A program made the translations under genes and the position numbers. From NCBI GenBank assembly GCA_028285585.1, contig JANQOU010000010.1, positions 1 to 64,000 of the forward strand: a stretch of 64,000 nt of DNA. Reading direction: 5' to 3'. This document shows, one piece after another, positions 8,848 through 17,454 of the stretch; positions within the stretch are counted from its first letter, which is position 1, and every line of letters begins with the position of its first letter. The notes under the pieces are model-generated. The model saw nothing but the letters and a program-made list of their open reading frames with translations. It was not told where the DNA came from and did no database searches. This DNA is from Acidimicrobiia bacterium. GTDB taxonomy: Bacteria > Actinomycetota > Acidimicrobiia > Spongiisociales > ZC4RG35.

Positions 8848-9385
8848 CTATGCGACGGGTTGCAAGCCGTTGGGGTGTCGCTGCCCGTCTTGCTTCAAGC
8901 ATTTTGGGGGTTCCCGGCGGGCTCCACTCCTGACTCAGAGGCTCGATTTGCCTTGCCCATTGCGGAGGGCGGTAGCCCTCTAGGTCAGCGATCGTCTCCG
9001 CTATCCCAGCCAACAGGTTGTTCATGACCGGGTAGTCGGAGATCTCAGGCTGCTTGATCGTGGCCGCACTCCTGTATTCGGGGTGAAGATCGAGCGTGTC
9101 GAGGAGTGCGCGTATGCGCGTCCAGTCGGGCCTTGCAGCCTCTTCGTTCCAAGCATCGTTCAGGCTGGCAATCGAAGGGATGTTGGCAGGAGCGTCTTTG
9201 CGTTCCAGTCCACAGGCAAGAAGAAGCCGGTCGATGGTCTCTGCCGATGGCGAAACCTTGTTGGCTTCGATTCTAGAAACGGTAGAGGCGGCAACACCAG
9301 CGCGTTCCGCTAGCGCCCTCATGGATAGTCCGACTTCCTCGCGACTTCGCCGTATGAGTTCTCCATATCTCACAACATGTAGCAT
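8801..9385 (-). CDS. XRE-family helix-turn-helix regulator, probable antitoxin
   Basis: A 194-residue protein with an XRE helix-turn-helix in the first 60 residues (LSMRALAERAG, then STVSRIEANK). The rest is helical and unassigned. I chose ATG 9385 because GGAG lies ten bases upstream and because the longer frame adds residues that look unlike a domain. It precedes and overlaps the nucleotidyltransferase gene, as antitoxin genes do, and would be expected to repress its own promoter. Confidence 0.7.
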   Translation of the reverse strand: MLHVVRYGELIRRSREEVGLSMRALAERAGVAASTVSRIEANKVSPSAETIDRLLLACGLERKDAPANIPSIASLNDAWNEEAARPDWTRIRALLDTLDLHPEYRSAATIKQPEISDYPVMNNLLAGIAETIADLEGYRPPQWARQIEPLSQEWSPPGTPKMLEARRAATPQRLATRRIVVDRESLWRDPTPIG

Positions 9386-9633
9386 ATGTGCAACACTCCA
9401 GGTTATCAAGGGTTCTTGAGTGTGTTGATCCCTGAAGGCGAGATCACAACCTGGCACTCAGTGTCCTTATGAGCGCAGATCGAGGTGTGTGCACGATGCC
9501 CTGGTCACCGACCAGAATCCAAGCGCGACCTTTCACGTCCAACGTCTGAGTGGTGGGATCAGGTCCCTTCTGGCGTCAGGTGCAGACGCGTATCCCCTGC
9601 CTTTGGCTTGTCTCCAGAGCAATACCAAGCCGT

Positions 9634-9655
9634 ACTGCCGTGATGATACGGTAGT
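9634..9655. promoter_or_regulatory. inverted repeat, candidate operator
   Basis: ACTGCCGT and ACGGTAGT are complementary at seven of eight positions and are separated by GATGAT. The right arm ends at the first base of the putative -35 box of the ABC operon, a position suited to repression. Which regulator binds is unknown; the GntR protein encoded downstream is one candidate. Confidence 0.4.
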
Positions 9656-9684
9656 TGACGGACGGGGGTTCCTTGATGCATACT
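9655..9684 (+). promoter_or_regulatory. putative sigma70-type promoter of the first ABC operon
   Basis: TTGACG at 9655-9660 and CATACT at 9679-9684 are separated by 18 bases, about 30 bases before the binding-protein start. The -35 box is close to consensus and the -10 box is weaker. Confidence 0.4.
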
Positions 9685-9714
9685 CAATTTGTTACCTCAA
9701 CTTGGGAGTCATGA

Positions 9715-11361
9715 ATGGTCGATCGATCGGTCCCTCAGAAAGGGATCTCGCACTTCAGAGGCATGCGTTTTCTCATCTTGCTGGCAGCGCTGATCATGGT
9801 TGTCAGTGCTTGCACGGGAGCTGAGTCGGAAGGAACCACCACGACTGGTGGGGACACTTCTGCCACTACTTCCGGCGGCAGTGGTGGCGGCGGAGACGAC
9901 ACGCCGACCACAGAGGGCAGCAGCGACAGCGATGAGCCCGAGACGCTGGTCATCGGGATGGGCTTCGCGACACGGAGCCTGTGGGCGAATAGTTCCACGA
10001 CACAGCAGGAAATCAATATCTCTGCTCAGATCACCGAGAAGCTGATCGAGTTCGGTCCGGAAGGCCAGTTCGAGCCGCGGCTTGCCGAATCTTGGGAGCA
10101 GATAGACGACACCACCCTCGAGTTGAAGCTTCGTCAAGGCGTCACCTTCACCAACGGTGAGCCTTTCAATGCGGAGAGTGCCGCGTTCAGCATCGACGTG
10201 ATGCTCAACTCTTTTGCCTACGGGACTTTCACGTCTGCGGTCGCAGGTGCTGAGGTCGTTGACGATCACACGCTTCACATCAAGACAGCCACGCCTACCG
10301 GCCTGCACATGCCGGCGTTGGCCGTTGGCTCGTTCCAGTATCCGATGGCGTACTTCGCAGAGATCGGTGAAGAGGAGTTCGGGAAGGCTCCCATTGGCAC
10401 CGGCCCGTATGTCCTCGAAGAGTGGGTCGTAGGTGAAGAAGTCAGACTGACTGCGAACCCCGACTATTGGTGGGGTGCCCCTGACATCGAAAACGTCATC
10501 TTCCGTGCCATCCCCGAGGAAGCTTCAAGGTTGGCAGCTCTCGAAACTGGAGAGATCGGGCTTCTTCTCGACCTTCCTCTGGATGCGGCGAGCCGTATCG
10601 AAGACAACTCGGATCTTCAGGTCATCGGTCGTCCCGGTAACCGTTTGTACGGGTTGACGATGAGCACGCTCTCGGACAGTCCTCTCGTTCAGCCTGAGGT
10701 TCGACAAGCTCTGAAGTACGCCATCGACATCCAAGAGATCATCGACGGGCCGCTCCAGGGTCGTGCAGTCGCCCTCAAGGACCAGCGGATGACTTCGGCA
10801 TACTTCGGGTTCGACTCAGGTCGTGACGTGATCGAGTACGACCCAGACAAGGCGAGGCAGATGCTTGCTGATGCCGGGTACCCCGACGGGTTCTCGATCA
10901 CCTTCAAGTACACGTCGGGTCGTTACACCAAAGATGCCGAGGTGGGTCAGGTCGTAGCTGCTCAGCTTGCTGAGGTTGGTATCGACGCAACCCAGGAGGT
11001 GTTGGAGCCGGGAACCTTCCTCGACCAGCTGAACGCGCTGGAGCTGAACGACTTGTTCTTCAGTGGGACGCTTCCCCCGCCGGACGCTCACTTCGTCTAC
11101 TTCCAGAACGAGTGTGAGTGGCGATACGCCTACTACTGCCGTGACGATGTCGACGCATTGATCGAGGCTGGCACCCAGACGGTGGACACCGACGAGAGGA
11201 TCGAGATCTACAACCAGATTCGAGCCATCTTCGATGAGGATCCCCCGCAGGTGAACATGTACGTCACAGAGGATCTCTACGGTGCCACAACAGCTCTGAG
11301 CGGGTTCGTGCCCTGGGGCAGCCAGTTCACCGATGTTCGAGCCTTCACTCTGGACGGCTAA
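9715..11361 (+). CDS. ABC transporter substrate-binding lipoprotein (family 5, peptide type)
   Basis: Extracytoplasmic binding protein of the Dpp/Opp type. An N-terminal signal ends in a lipobox (VVSAC) and is followed by a Thr/Ser/Gly-rich linker, as in actinobacterial lipoproteins. The family 5 signature region is visible: LEFGPEGQFEPRLAESWE, then LKLRQGVTFTNGEPFNAES. Its 548 residues are typical. I kept ATG 9715 because GGGAG lies at good spacing; an internal ATG at 9763 has a poorly placed ribosome site. The ligand cannot be inferred; neighbours point to an N-acyl or peptide-like compound. Confidence 0.9.
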   Translation: MVDRSVPQKGISHFRGMRFLILLAALIMVVSACTGAESEGTTTTGGDTSATTSGGSGGGGDDTPTTEGSSDSDEPETLVIGMGFATRSLWANSSTTQQEINISAQITEKLIEFGPEGQFEPRLAESWEQIDDTTLELKLRQGVTFTNGEPFNAESAAFSIDVMLNSFAYGTFTSAVAGAEVVDDHTLHIKTATPTGLHMPALAVGSFQYPMAYFAEIGEEEFGKAPIGTGPYVLEEWVVGEEVRLTANPDYWWGAPDIENVIFRAIPEEASRLAALETGEIGLLLDLPLDAASRIEDNSDLQVIGRPGNRLYGLTMSTLSDSPLVQPEVRQALKYAIDIQEIIDGPLQGRAVALKDQRMTSAYFGFDSGRDVIEYDPDKARQMLADAGYPDGFSITFKYTSGRYTKDAEVGQVVAAQLAEVGIDATQEVLEPGTFLDQLNALELNDLFFSGTLPPPDAHFVYFQNECEWRYAYYCRDDVDALIEAGTQTVDTDERIEIYNQIRAIFDEDPPQVNMYVTEDLYGATTALSGFVPWGSQFTDVRAFTLDG

Positions 11362-11372
11362 AAGTAGATCGT

Positions 11373-11401
11373 GTTGGGGGCCGTCATTGGCGGCCCCCAA
11401 C
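11373..11401 (+). terminator. intercistronic GC hairpin after binding-protein gene
   Basis: An 11-bp perfect stem (GTTGGGGGCCG / CGGCCCCCAAC) with a seven-base loop lies 11 bases after the stop. There is no T run, so it is more likely an mRNA-stabilising or attenuating element that keeps binding-protein message above transporter message. A similar hairpin follows the binding-protein gene of the second ABC operon. Confidence 0.65.
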
Positions 11402-11427
11402 AACACGAGACCAATCGAAAGGCCGAG

Positions 11428-12438
11428 TTGACCCCGCTTCTGAGCGTTCAGAGCTTGACGACAGAGTTTGCGGTCGAGGGCGGTGTGCTTCGCGCAGTCG
11501 ACTCAGTCTCTTTCGATCTACAAGCGGGAGAGTTGCTCGGAGTAGTGGGAGAGTCGGGGTCGGGGAAGTCGGTGACGGTGCTCTCTGCCCTTCGCCTGAT
11601 ACCGCAACCCCCAGCCAGGATCCGATCAGGCGAGGTCTGGTTCGGCGGCCAGGATCTGCTCAAACTCAGCGAGCGGGAGCTCAAGAAGATTCGTGGGCGC
11701 GACATCGGCATGATCTTCCAGGATCCGATGACCTCGCTGAACCCAGTGCTCAGCATTGGGCAGCAGATCGCCGAAGTGCTCGAGGCGCACAACCCCGAGC
11801 TTTCGAGAAGTGACGTGACGGAGCGATCGGTTGAACTGTTGGCATCTGTGGGCGTCCCCGATGCGAAGAGCCGCCTCAAGCAATACCCCCATGAGTTCTC
11901 CGGAGGCATGCGACAGCGGGCGATGATCGCGATTGCGATGGCAAACACGCCGTCGGTTCTGATCGCCGATGAGCCGACCACCGCGCTCGACGTGACGATT
12001 CAGGCACAGGTGCTGGACGTGCTCGAACGGTCCCGGTCCCAGTCGGGTGCCGCCACCATCCTGATCACTCACGACCTCGGCCTCATCGCCGAGATGGCCG
12101 ACAGGGTTGTCGTCATGTATGCGGGACGTGTGGTCGAGAGCGGCCCAACTGACGAGATTTTCAACTCGCCGCAGCACCCATACACAGTGGGGCTGCTCGG
12201 GTCACTGCCAAAGCTGGAAGGGGAGATACAGCGGTTGGTCTCGATCGATGGCACACCGCCAGATTTGGTCGCCCTTGGTGCCGGATGCCCGTTTGCCGAG
12301 CGTTGCGCCATGGCCGATTCGAGATCCATCTGCAACGACGAACGTCCAGCCCTCGAGCTCGTTGCTGATTCCCACGCTTCCGCCTGCCATTTCAGCAACG
12401 AGGTACAGGGATTTGCCCGCAAAGAGGGTGTCCTGTGA
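11428..12438 (+). CDS. peptide-type ABC transporter ATPase (DppD-like)
   Basis: First of two nucleotide-binding subunits. GESGSGKS (Walker A), FSGGMRQRAMIA (signature) and [12 protein letters not shown] (Walker B) are all present. The C-terminal oligopeptide-transporter extension carries the cysteine-rich segment GCPFAERC, which in the family can bind an iron-sulfur cluster. I chose TTG 11428 because AAAGG lies just upstream and because the longer frame would begin inside the hairpin. It overlaps the next ATPase gene by four bases. Confidence 0.9.
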   Translation: MTPLLSVQSLTTEFAVEGGVLRAVDSVSFDLQAGELLGVVGESGSGKSVTVLSALRLIPQPPARIRSGEVWFGGQDLLKLSERELKKIRGRDIGMIFQDPMTSLNPVLSIGQQIAEVLEAHNPELSRSDVTERSVELLASVGVPDAKSRLKQYPHEFSGGMRQRAMIAIAMANTPSVLIADEPTTALDVTIQAQVLDVLERSRSQSGAATILITHDLGLIAEMADRVVVMYAGRVVESGPTDEIFNSPQHPYTVGLLGSLPKLEGEIQRLVSIDGTPPDLVALGAGCPFAERCAMADSRSICNDERPALELVADSHASACHFSNEVQGFARKEGVL

Positions 12439-13436
12439 GCGACGGGATGCTGCTCAGTGTGAGAAACCTCGAGAAGCACTTCGACCAGTCAAAGGGTGCA
12501 TTCTCAGGGCCGGCTTCTCCGATCCGAGCTGTTGATGGAGTCAGCTTCGACATTCCCCGTGCCACCACGCTCGGCCTTGTGGGCGAGTCAGGCAGCGGAA
12601 AGACGACCACTGGCCGCTTGATAACGAGGTTGCTCGATCCGACCAGCGGTTCGATTGTCTTTGACGGAGACGAGATCACGAGCCTTTCGAGAGGGGAGCT
12701 GCGCTCGTTCAGGAGGCGGATGCAGATCGTCTTTCAGGACCCTTTCGCCTCTCTCGATCCTCGCATGAGGATACGTCAGATTGTCGAAGAGCCCCTTCGC
12801 TACAGCACCAATCTGAAAAGCAACGAGCGCCGGGAACGGGTGATGGAGACTCTTGATGTCGTAGGGCTCAACCCCGACCACGCTGAGCGTTACCCGCACG
12901 AGTTCTCCGGCGGACAGCGCCAGCGAATAGGGATAGCGCGTGCTCTCATCGTTCGGCCCGAGCTGTTGGTGCTGGACGAGCCCGTTTCTGCACTTGATGT
13001 CTCGATCCAGGCGCAGATTGTGAATCTCCTCGAGGACCTCCAACAGGAGTTCGGGCTCTCCTATCTCCTGATTGCCCACGATCTCTCAGTGGTGCGTCAG
13101 ATCTGTGACCAGGTGGCGGTCATGTACCTGGGAAAGATCGTGGAGCTTGGCGCTCGCGACGAGGTCTACGAAGGCCCTTCTCATCCATACACACGAGCCC
13201 TGCTCTCGGCCGTTCCCATCTCCAATCCGAGACTCAGGGGAACTCGTGAGCGGATCGTTCTCAAAGGGGACATCCCCAGTCCGGCGAACAAGCCATCCGG
13301 GTGCGACTTCCACACCCGCTGCTACATGGCCGGCGATATCTGTCGCACCGATTCTCCTGCACTTGAAGATTCGGGGAAGGAAGGCCACTTCGTCTCATGC
13401 CACTTCGCCGAAGGAAGACGTGAACACATCAAATGA
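12435..13436 (+). CDS. peptide-type ABC transporter ATPase (DppF-like)
   Basis: Second nucleotide-binding subunit of the importer, 333 residues. [27 protein letters not shown] and LVLDEPVSALDVS are intact. The C-terminal domain has the CDFHTRC motif of the oligopeptide family. It starts by a GTGA overlap with the preceding ATPase, which supports stoichiometric translation. Confidence 0.9.
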   Translation: MSDGMLLSVRNLEKHFDQSKGAFSGPASPIRAVDGVSFDIPRATTLGLVGESGSGKTTTGRLITRLLDPTSGSIVFDGDEITSLSRGELRSFRRRMQIVFQDPFASLDPRMRIRQIVEEPLRYSTNLKSNERRERVMETLDVVGLNPDHAERYPHEFSGGQRQRIGIARALIVRPELLVLDEPVSALDVSIQAQIVNLLEDLQQEFGLSYLLIAHDLSVVRQICDQVAVMYLGKIVELGARDEVYEGPSHPYTRALLSAVPISNPRLRGTRERIVLKGDIPSPANKPSGCDFHTRCYMAGDICRTDSPALEDSGKEGHFVSCHFAEGRREHIK

Positions 13437-13458
13437 GACCCAACAGAAAGGAAATCCC

Positions 13459-14496
13459 ATGACCTACTCCAGGCCGGTAAGCGAAGAGGCCTTGACTCTT
13501 CACCATGACTCGATAGTGATCGACGCCACGTCCTTCTTCTGCGAGGGACACACGGAGCTGCTCAGCACGGCGGGTGTCACCGCCTTGAACATGACAGTTC
13601 CCGATATCGAAGACGACGTTGGAGGCGCGACCAAAGCCATCGCAGAGCACTACGCCCTGATCAACTCGGACGAGAAGCTCGACTTCGTGTTCAGTGCCGA
13701 CGACATCCGTGAGTCGAAGCGCAACGGGAGCGTCGGCCTGATCGTCGGCGCCCAGAACGCGCGGCACATGGCTTCGAAGCCTTACCTCGTGGAGCTTTTC
13801 TATCGCATGGGGATGCGGGTCAGCCAGATCGCATACAACGACCGAAACTTCGCGGCCGACGGATCTGCAACAGGTGCCGACGCGGGGCTCAGCAACGAAG
13901 GCCGGGTACTCGTGGAGGAGATGAACCGGGTCGGCATGGTGCTGGACGTCAGCCATGTCGGTGCGCGATCCGCAGAGGAAGCCATCGCTCACTCGACTCG
14001 CCCATCCGTCGCTTCCCACGCCAACCCTTACGCCGTTGGAGCGAAGGTTCCGCGCAACCTCAGCGATGACCTCATGAAGGCCATCGCCGATGGCGGTGGT
14101 GTCATCGGTCTTTCGCCATTCCCTTCACTTGTTTGGCAGGGAGGAGACACTCCACCCAACGTGGAGGAGTACTTCGAGATCATGGACTATGCAGTCAATC
14201 TCGTCGGCGAAGATCACATCGGCATCGGGACAGACAAAGAAGCGACTGCCGGTGCATATCCACGAGAGGTGAGGATCCGGTTGCGAAGGAGGTTCGCCTT
14301 CTCGACAACAACTCCTCAAGGGTCGCTGGCCGACAAGTTCCCTGACGGGTTGCTGCCGGTGCTCGATGGTTTCGCAAGTCTCGCCGACTTCCCGGTGCTG
14401 ACACAAGGGATGCTGAGCTTGGGCTACTCGAACGAGCGGATCCAGAAGATCCTTGGCCTCAACTTCATGCGCGTGTTTGAGGACAACTGGAGCTAG
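13459..14496 (+). CDS. M19 (renal dipeptidase-like) amidohydrolase with incomplete metal site
   Basis: A 345-residue TIM-barrel protein of the membrane dipeptidase family, here without a signal peptide, so cytoplasmic. Visible family elements are DVSHVG (H166), SHANPYAV (H187) and GIGTD (D259). The usual N-terminal HxD is replaced by VIDATSFF, and the usual bridging glutamate appears as glutamine in VGAQNARH. One of the two zinc sites may therefore be missing or changed. The start ATG 13459 has AAAGGAAA upstream. It sits between ATPase and permease genes, so it probably acts on the imported compound. Confidence 0.8.
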   Translation: MTYSRPVSEEALTLHHDSIVIDATSFFCEGHTELLSTAGVTALNMTVPDIEDDVGGATKAIAEHYALINSDEKLDFVFSADDIRESKRNGSVGLIVGAQNARHMASKPYLVELFYRMGMRVSQIAYNDRNFAADGSATGADAGLSNEGRVLVEEMNRVGMVLDVSHVGARSAEEAIAHSTRPSVASHANPYAVGAKVPRNLSDDLMKAIADGGGVIGLSPFPSLVWQGGDTPPNVEEYFEIMDYAVNLVGEDHIGIGTDKEATAGAYPREVRIRLRRRFAFSTTTPQGSLADKFPDGLLPVLDGFASLADFPVLTQGMLSLGYSNERIQKILGLNFMRVFEDNWS

Positions 14497-14521
14497 GGCT
14501 CGCGTACCAAGCACTGGGCCA

Positions 14522-15439
14522 ATGACACGCTTTGTCCTCCGGCGGATCGCTCAAACGATCCCGACTTTGATCGGCATCTCGATCGCCGCGTTCCTGCTGG
14601 TGAGGCTCACTGGAGATCCGGCGGCATTGATGTTGCCGCCGGAGGCTTCACAGGAAGCGATCGACGCCTTCAACGTGAAGTTCGGGTTGGACCAGTCTTT
14701 GCCTGTCCAGTACTGGAAGTTCATCGCGGCTGTGGTGACCGGGGATTTGGGAACGTCCATAAGGTTCAACATGCCCGTGTGGGACCTGTTCGTCGATCGC
14801 ATGCCGGCAACCGTGGAGCTTGCAGCCGCGGCGATGAGCATCGCGCTAGTGGTCGGCTTGCCGGCGGGGATCGTTGCGGGGCTCAAGAACAGGTCTTGGG
14901 CCGATGCGGTGATCCGGTTCTTCGCATTTCTGGGCCAAGCGGTCCCTGGGTTCTATCTCGGCTTGATGTTGATTGTGATATTCGCGGTCCAATTGCGATG
15001 GCTGCCGACTGGTGGCAGGGGAACGTGGCAACAGTTGATCCTCCCTTCGGTGACACTGGCCGCGTACCTCATCGCTCTGCTCGTCAGGTTCACGCGGGGC
15101 GCGGTTTTGGACACGAAACGTCAGTTGCACATCACAACGGCCAGGTCCAAGGGCTTGTCGTCGTGGTTGATCCTTCGGAGTCACATTCTCAAGAACTCCA
15201 TGATCCCGATCATCACGATCATCGGTCTTCAGGTTGGGGCAGTGCTGAGCGGGACTGTGGTGACTGAAGTGGTGTTCAACTGGCCCGGGATCGGTCGGAT
15301 GATGGTGGATGCCATCTACACGCGCGACTTTCCCGTGGTTCAGGCGATGGTGATGATCGTGGCGGTCATATTCATCGTTGTGAACCTCATCGTCGACATC
15401 GCCTATTCGTTCTTCGACCCGAGAATCAGGAGGGACTAG
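14522..15439 (+). CDS. peptide-type ABC permease (DppB-like)
   Basis: Inner-membrane permease subunit of 305 residues with six hydrophobic segments. Typical features are the N-terminal RRIAQTIPTLIGISIAAFLL, the LTGDPAALMLPP loop and the coupling region around ARSKGLSSWLILRSH. The C-terminus VDIAYSFFDPRIR is the standard DppB ending. I chose ATG 14522 because the MTRFVLRR start is the family norm. Confidence 0.9.
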   Translation: MTRFVLRRIAQTIPTLIGISIAAFLLVRLTGDPAALMLPPEASQEAIDAFNVKFGLDQSLPVQYWKFIAAVVTGDLGTSIRFNMPVWDLFVDRMPATVELAAAAMSIALVVGLPAGIVAGLKNRSWADAVIRFFAFLGQAVPGFYLGLMLIVIFAVQLRWLPTGGRGTWQQLILPSVTLAAYLIALLVRFTRGAVLDTKRQLHITTARSKGLSSWLILRSHILKNSMIPIITIIGLQVGAVLSGTVVTEVVFNWPGIGRMMVDAIYTRDFPVVQAMVMIVAVIFIVVNLIVDIAYSFFDPRIRRD

Positions 15440-16321
15440 GTGGTCGAGCGTCAGACCAGATCGCAGAGCTCATCTACGAGCGTGGCGCGAAAACGTTGGC
15501 CGTTGACAGCCTTGGCCAGCGGAGTTGTCTTGCTGTTCGTGGTGCTCATGGCCTTCTGGCCTCACGGCTGGCTTCCGAACGATCCCATACAGATCGAGCC
15601 GGCCCTCCGATTCCTCCCCCCAGGCTTCATGGAGGGTGGGGATCCCCAGTATTGGCTGGGTACCGACGTGCTCGGCCGCGACATCTTCGGTCAGATGATT
15701 GCCGGTGCCCGAGCCTCGCTCCTAATAGTCGTGTCTGCCGCTCTGCTTTCGTTGATCATCGGTGTCGCTGCCGGGTTGGTGGCCGGCCACTTCGGCGGTC
15801 GAATCGACTCGGTGATGATGCGGTTGGTTGACGTCCAGCTGGCGTTTCCCGTCCTGGTATTGATCATCGCGGTAGTGGCGGTATTCGGTCCTTCGATTCC
15901 GAACCTGATCCTGGTGCTGGCACTGGCGAGTTGGGCGACTTATGCCCGGCTGGTGAGAGGTCTCGTGCTTTCCCTGAAGGAGCAGGAGTACATAGATGCG
16001 GCGTGGGCATCAGGCGCCTCTCATGGGGCTGTTCTGATCCGACATTATCTGCCCAACGTCGCCACTTCGATCGTGATCTTCACGACTTTCGAGCTCGCAC
16101 GGCTCCTGCTGGTGGAAGCGGCGCTCTCTTTCCTCGGGTTGGGGGTACAACCTCCGACTCCGAGCTGGGGCCGGATGATCTCTGAAGCCCGAAACTACCT
16201 CTTCGAGGCGTGGTGGGCTTCTGCCCTTCCCGGAGCTCTGATCGTTGCAACGGTCCTGGCATTCAATCTTCTCGGCGACGAATTCCGCGATCGGCTGGAC
16301 CCCCATAGGGACAAAGCGTGA
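15440..16321 (+). CDS. peptide-type ABC permease (DppC-like)
   Basis: Second permease of the importer, 293 residues. LGTDVLGRDIFGQMI is the hallmark DppC loop, and ASGASHGAVLIRHYLPN is the EAA-like coupling helix. It begins at GTG directly after the DppB stop, with AGGAGG upstream. It completes a five-subunit importer into which the M19 gene is inserted. Confidence 0.9.
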   Translation: MVERQTRSQSSSTSVARKRWPLTALASGVVLLFVVLMAFWPHGWLPNDPIQIEPALRFLPPGFMEGGDPQYWLGTDVLGRDIFGQMIAGARASLLIVVSAALLSLIIGVAAGLVAGHFGGRIDSVMMRLVDVQLAFPVLVLIIAVVAVFGPSIPNLILVLALASWATYARLVRGLVLSLKEQEYIDAAWASGASHGAVLIRHYLPNVATSIVIFTTFELARLLLVEAALSFLGLGVQPPTPSWGRMISEARNYLFEAWWASALPGALIVATVLAFNLLGDEFRDRLDPHRDKA

Positions 16322-16327
16322 ACGCGG

Positions 16328-16356
16328 TTGTAGCTCCGCCACTGTCGCACTAATGT
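16328..16356 (+). promoter_or_regulatory. putative promoter of the acylase pair
   Basis: TTGTAG (16328-16333) and TAATGT (16351-16356) are separated by exactly 17 bases, about 45 bases before the first acylase gene. The -10 box overlaps a palindrome described in the next entry. Confidence 0.5.
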
Positions 16357-16368
16357 ACTAGCACGTTA
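16351..16368. promoter_or_regulatory. 18-bp palindrome over the -10 box, candidate GntR operator
   Basis: TAATGTACTAGCACGTTA is symmetric around CTAG, with 14 of 18 positions matching. The core GTnCTAGnAC resembles the GT...AC layout of GntR-family sites. Lying on the -10 box, it would block transcription when bound. The GntR gene two genes downstream is the natural candidate. Confidence 0.45.
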
Positions 16369-16398
16369 TCACGCCAACAAAGGGACGAGGAGAGTCGT

Positions 16399-17454
16399 TT
16401 GCCCACGTCGAGCATCGGCATGACCATCAATGGGACCCGAGTAGGGCTCGACAGCAAAGAGATCGTTGAGATTCCGATCACGACTGGACTGAACGGGACA
16501 GCCATCAAATTGGTCGTGCATGCGATCGTAGGAGCCGAGCCCGGTCCAGTTCTCTGCATCATCAACACGATTCATGGGGGTGAGTGGTACGCAATCGAGC
16601 CTCTCCGCAAGATCCGGGAGACCCTCAGCACCTCAGACATGGCCGGCGCTGTTCTCATCGTTCCGGTAGTCAATCCGGCGGCTTTTGCGCTTGACATAAG
16701 AAACGTGCCGGATCAGGTGGATAGCCCGGACATGAACCGCATCTTTCCCGGACCGCTCACCTCAACCGGTGACCAGATCATCGCTGCGCTTACCAACGAG
16801 CTGATATCCCAGTCAGATGCGTTGATCGACTTTCACATGGGCCCCAAGGGAGCAGCGTTCACCGATGCTTTGGCCGGATCGGACTTTCCTGGCGACCTGT
16901 CTGCGAGATGCCTCGAGCTTGCCCTGGCTTTCGGTTCGCCGATCGTTCGCCACTCTCCGATGATCGGCGGCTTTCCTGGCCCAAAGTCGTCCAAGCCGTA
17001 TGCGGCCGCCGTTTTGGGAATCCCTGGATTTGGCGGCGAGGTTGGCGGTGCCGGTTTCGGACCGAAGCTCGATCAAGTCTGGCATGGCCGGACAATCCGT
17101 GGGATACACGGTGTGCTCGGGTCAATGGGGGTCATCGACGTGAACAACGATCACCTTCCCGAGAAACAGCTGGTATATCGCTCAGCTCACCGGATCAATC
17201 CTCGGGTGGGAGGAATCCTTCGCCCCGAGCTCAGTGGTTTCGAGATGGGATCCGAGGTTGAAAAGGGCCAGTTGTTGGGGACGATGATCAGTCCTTACAC
17301 GGGTGAGACGCTCGAAGAGCTTCGCGCACCTGCAAACGGCCTCGCTTACTACGTGGGCCGTGAGCACCCTGTCTATCCGGGTGGCTGGGCATTTGGACTC
17401 GCCGAGATTGACGACGATGCCCATTGGGTGGCAAATGGGGAGGCCGTTCACTGA
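16399..17454 (+). CDS. succinylglutamate desuccinylase/aspartoacylase-family zinc hydrolase 1
   Basis: A zinc carboxypeptidase-fold (M14-like) deacylase of 351 residues. The zinc ligands are visible as HGGE (H59, E62) and DFHMG (H146), along with the substrate-binding DMNRIFPG near 111-118 and a GGEVGG segment. Family members remove acyl groups from N-acyl amino acids such as N-succinylglutamate, N-acetylaspartate or N-acetyl-diaminobutyrate. It starts at TTG with GAGGAGA upstream. It overlaps the next, homologous gene by one base. Confidence 0.8.
   Translation: MPTSSIGMTINGTRVGLDSKEIVEIPITTGLNGTAIKLVVHAIVGAEPGPVLCIINTIHGGEWYAIEPLRKIRETLSTSDMAGAVLIVPVVNPAAFALDIRNVPDQVDSPDMNRIFPGPLTSTGDQIIAALTNELISQSDALIDFHMGPKGAAFTDALAGSDFPGDLSARCLELALAFGSPIVRHSPMIGGFPGPKSSKPYAAAVLGIPGFGGEVGGAGFGPKLDQVWHGRTIRGIHGVLGSMGVIDVNNDHLPEKQLVYRSAHRINPRVGGILRPELSGFEMGSEVEKGQLLGTMISPYTGETLEELRAPANGLAYYVGREHPVYPGGWAFGLAEIDDDAHWVANGEAVH

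Larger units (their letters stand above)
9386..9714. other. intergenic region between divergent XRE and ABC operons
   Basis: About 330 bases without a believable gene. The right half holds a candidate promoter and an inverted repeat for the ABC operon. The left half must contain the promoter of the XRE gene, but I see no clear boxes. Base composition looks richer in A and T than in the flanking housekeeping genes. Confidence 0.5.

Noticed and set aside
9489-9824. Open frame of 111 codons before the first binding-protein gene
   Set aside because: No ribosome site or domain, and it covers the promoter, the inverted repeat and the signal peptide of the real gene.
11371-11427. Longer start for the first ABC ATPase
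   Set aside because: It would begin inside the GC hairpin and adds residues absent from the family; TTG 11428 has a good ribosome site.
13072-13458. Extension of the M19 frame upstream
   Set aside because: It lies over the upstream ATPase gene in another frame; ATG 13459 with AAAGGAAA upstream is the real start.
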